Notes under the pieces: model-generated
Database searches by the model: none
What the model saw: only the letters and a program-made list of their open reading frames with translations
Told to the model about the DNA's origin: nothing
Part shown: positions 5,357 to 6,719 of the stretch, piece after piece
Position numbering within the stretch: the stretch's first letter is position 1
Layout: every line of letters begins with the position of its first letter
Source of the DNA: Planctomycetota bacterium
Lineage (GTDB): Bacteria; Planctomycetota; Planctomycetia; Pirellulales; Thermoguttaceae
Direction of reading: 5' to 3'
Assembly (NCBI GenBank): GCA_021784975.1
Contig: JAJYGU010000198.1
Coordinates: 1-6,719 of the forward strand
Length of the DNA stretch: 6,719 bases
Translations under genes and position numbers: made by a program

Positions 5357-6719
5357 TTACTCCGCCTCCGGGCGCAGAAGCGGGAACAGGATCACTTCTC
5401 GGATGCTTTGCGAGTTGGTCAACAGCATCACCAGCCGGTCGATGCCGATGCCCAGCCCGCCGGCCGGCGGCATGCCGTGCCGCAAGGCGTTGAGGAAATC
5501 ACGGTCCATCTTGGCCATCGACTCTTCTTCCGGCTGGCCCTCCAGTTGCCGGGAAAAAAGCTCTTCCTGCAAGTCGGGATCGTTCAACTCGGTATAGGCG
5601 TTGGCCACCTCCATACCCTGGATGAACAACTCGAATCGCTCGGCGATGGCCGGATTGCCGGCCTTCCGCTTGGTCAGGGGGCAGACGCTGGCCGGGTAGT
5701 CGGTCACGAAGGTCGGGCCCGCCAAGGCGTCTTCCACCTTCTCCTCGAACACGGCGTTCTTGATGACATCCGGGTGTTTTCCAGTCGTAGTGAATCCGAT
5801 TTGCCGGGCAAGCCGCTCGATGCCGGCCGCGTCGCCCGCTGCCACGCCGGTGTGCTCGGCGAACAGTTCGTCGTAGGTCTTGCGGGCAAACGGCGGGGTG
5901 AAGTCGATTTCCGCCTCGCCCCACGGCAGCTTAAGCGGCTGGCCGGTGGCACGGAGCGCGTCCACGATGATCGCCTCGGTCAGGTCCATCATCGTTTCGT
6001 AGTTGCCGTAGGCCTGGTAGGCCTCGAGCATAGTGAACTCAGGGTTGTGGCGGGCGTCGATGCCTTCGTTGCGGTAGACGCGGCCCAACTCGTACACCCG
6101 CTCGATCCCGCCCACCATCAGCCGCTTCAGGTGCAGCTCCAGGGCGATCCGCAGGTAGAGGTCGATGTCCAGGGCATTGTGATGGGTGATAAACGGCCGG
6201 GCGGCCGCCCCGCCGGCGATGGCGTGCAACGTCGGCCCTTCCACTTCGACGAACCGCCGGCCGGCCAGCGTTGCGCGGATCGACTGCACAATCTTCGTCC
6301 GCCGCAGGAACCGCTCCAGCACCCCGTCGGTGTGGATCAGGTCGAGGTAACGCATCCGCTGCCGCAACTCGGGATTGGCCAGTCCCTTGTGCTTCTCCGG
6401 CGGAGTGGCGATCGACTTGGTGAGAAGCTTCAGATCGGCGGCGAAGATGGTCAACTCGCCCGTCTTGGTCTTACGCAACTCGCCGTCGACGCCGATCAAG
6501 TCGCCCAGATCGAAGCACTGGGCCAGGGCGAAGTTGCTGTCGCCGACTTGGGCCTTGCCGATCATCACCTGGACGGTGCCCGTCCAATCGCGGACCTGCA
6601 ACCAATGCACCTTGCCGGAGGGACGGCGGAGGATAATTCGCCCGGCGGCGCGGACCTTCGGTCCGCGCTGCTCGGGCGGATGTGCTATCGGGTCGTCGCC
6701 CGCGGATTCAACGAGGATT
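5357..6719 (-). CDS. lysS: Lysyl-tRNA synthetase, class II (5' end outside window)
   Basis: The visible 453 residues cover most of LysRS, which charges tRNA-Lys with lysine using ATP in the cytoplasm; the usual length is about 490-510, so some 40-60 N-terminal residues are missing. The N-terminal OB-fold anticodon domain (down to about 6420) includes AAGRIILRR and VRDWTGTVQVMIG. The catalytic core follows: motif 1 around 6256-6227 (RFVEVEGPTL) and IAGGAAARPF, motif 2 at 6082-6023 (RVYRNEG then HNPEFTMLE), and motif 3 at 5458-5432 (GLGIGIDRL). The GTG at 6610-6608 is an internal valine, not a start: the frame continues upstream without a stop to the window edge and encodes conserved OB-fold sequence. 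Downstream on the same strand lies a repeat-filled spacer and the permease. Confidence 0.96.
   Translation of the reverse strand, partial: ILVESAGDDPIAHPPEQRGPKVRAAGRIILRRPSGKVHWLQVRDWTGTVQVMIGKAQVGDSNFALAQCFDLGDLIGVDGELRKTKTGELTIFAADLKLLTKSIATPPEKHKGLANPELRQRMRYLDLIHTDGVLERFLRRTKIVQSIRATLAGRRFVEVEGPTLHAIAGGAAARPFITHHNALDIDLYLRIALELHLKRLMVGGIERVYELGRVYRNEGIDARHNPEFTMLEAYQAYGNYETMMDLTEAIIVDALRATGQPLKLPWGEAEIDFTPPFARKTYDELFAEHTGVAAGDAAGIERLARQIGFTTTGKHPDVIKNAVFEEKVEDALAGPTFVTDYPASVCPLTKRKAGNPAIAERFELFIQGMEVANAYTELNDPDLQEELFSRQLEGQPEEESMAKMDRDFLNALRHGMPPAGGLGIGIDRLVMLLTNSQSIREVILFPLLRPEAE
6648..6668. repeat. Perfect 9-bp inverted repeat inside lysS
   Basis: GCGCGGACC (6648-6656) and GGTCCGCGC (6660-6668) are perfect complements around a 3-nt loop (TTC on the plus strand, GAA in the lysS mRNA). 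It lies in the early lysS coding region, just before the OB-fold, and encodes RGPKVR. It may be a chance result of GC-rich codons or an mRNA hairpin affecting translation. Confidence 0.55.

Noticed and set aside
5223..5597. Plus-strand frame starting in the lysS-permease spacer
   Set aside because: Its first part only translates the heptad repeats and the remainder is antisense to lysS.
6608..6610. GTG as the lysS start codon
   Set aside because: The frame is open upstream to the window edge and encodes expected OB-fold residues (AAGRIILRR), so the GTG is an internal valine.

Overview
The window looks like part of a chromosome from a GC-rich planctomycete, perhaps Pirellulales-like. That is an inference from protein style: the 538-residue LolC/E-type permease starting MYKLLLCWRYL with a Pro/Ala-rich insert, and spacers full of palindromes and 7-bp tandem repeats. 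No rRNA or marker tree is available to confirm it. Almost every gene is on the minus strand; only the 3' end of one unrecognised gene (2-118) is on the plus strand.

In transcription order on the minus strand: lysS (class II lysyl-tRNA synthetase, 5' end beyond position 6719); a 177-bp spacer made largely of three heptad-repeat tracts; a LolC/E (FtsX-domain) permease; a 115-bp junction with a long imperfect palindrome and a short perfect hairpin; a LolD-type ABC ATPase; a 57-bp spacer with two facing heptad tracts; ilvE (class IV PLP aminotransferase); a 214-bp spacer with a 9-bp repeat and two facing heptad tracts; then a compact group of a DedA-family membrane protein, a bacteriohemerythrin with all seven iron ligands, and a 62-codon small protein that appears to be cut short by an in-frame TAA.

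The permease and ATPase should form one transporter, probably a homodimeric permease with two ATPase subunits, for lipoprotein or other envelope substrate export. lysS and ilvE are housekeeping genes. DedA, hemerythrin and the small protein are spaced like a co-transcribed unit (21 and 37 bp gaps).

I found no CRISPR array, transposase, phage gene or new enzyme system. The least explained signal is in the gaps. Three different spacers carry degenerate tandem repeats of constant 7-bp period but different unit sequence. In each, purine-rich units are on the left and pyrimidine-rich units on the right (plus strand). In the two spacers flanking ilvE the two sides are near-complementary and could fold into long hairpins. 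One tract supplies the last codons and stop of the ATPase, another forms the whole leader of the permease, and a third abuts the lysS stop codon.
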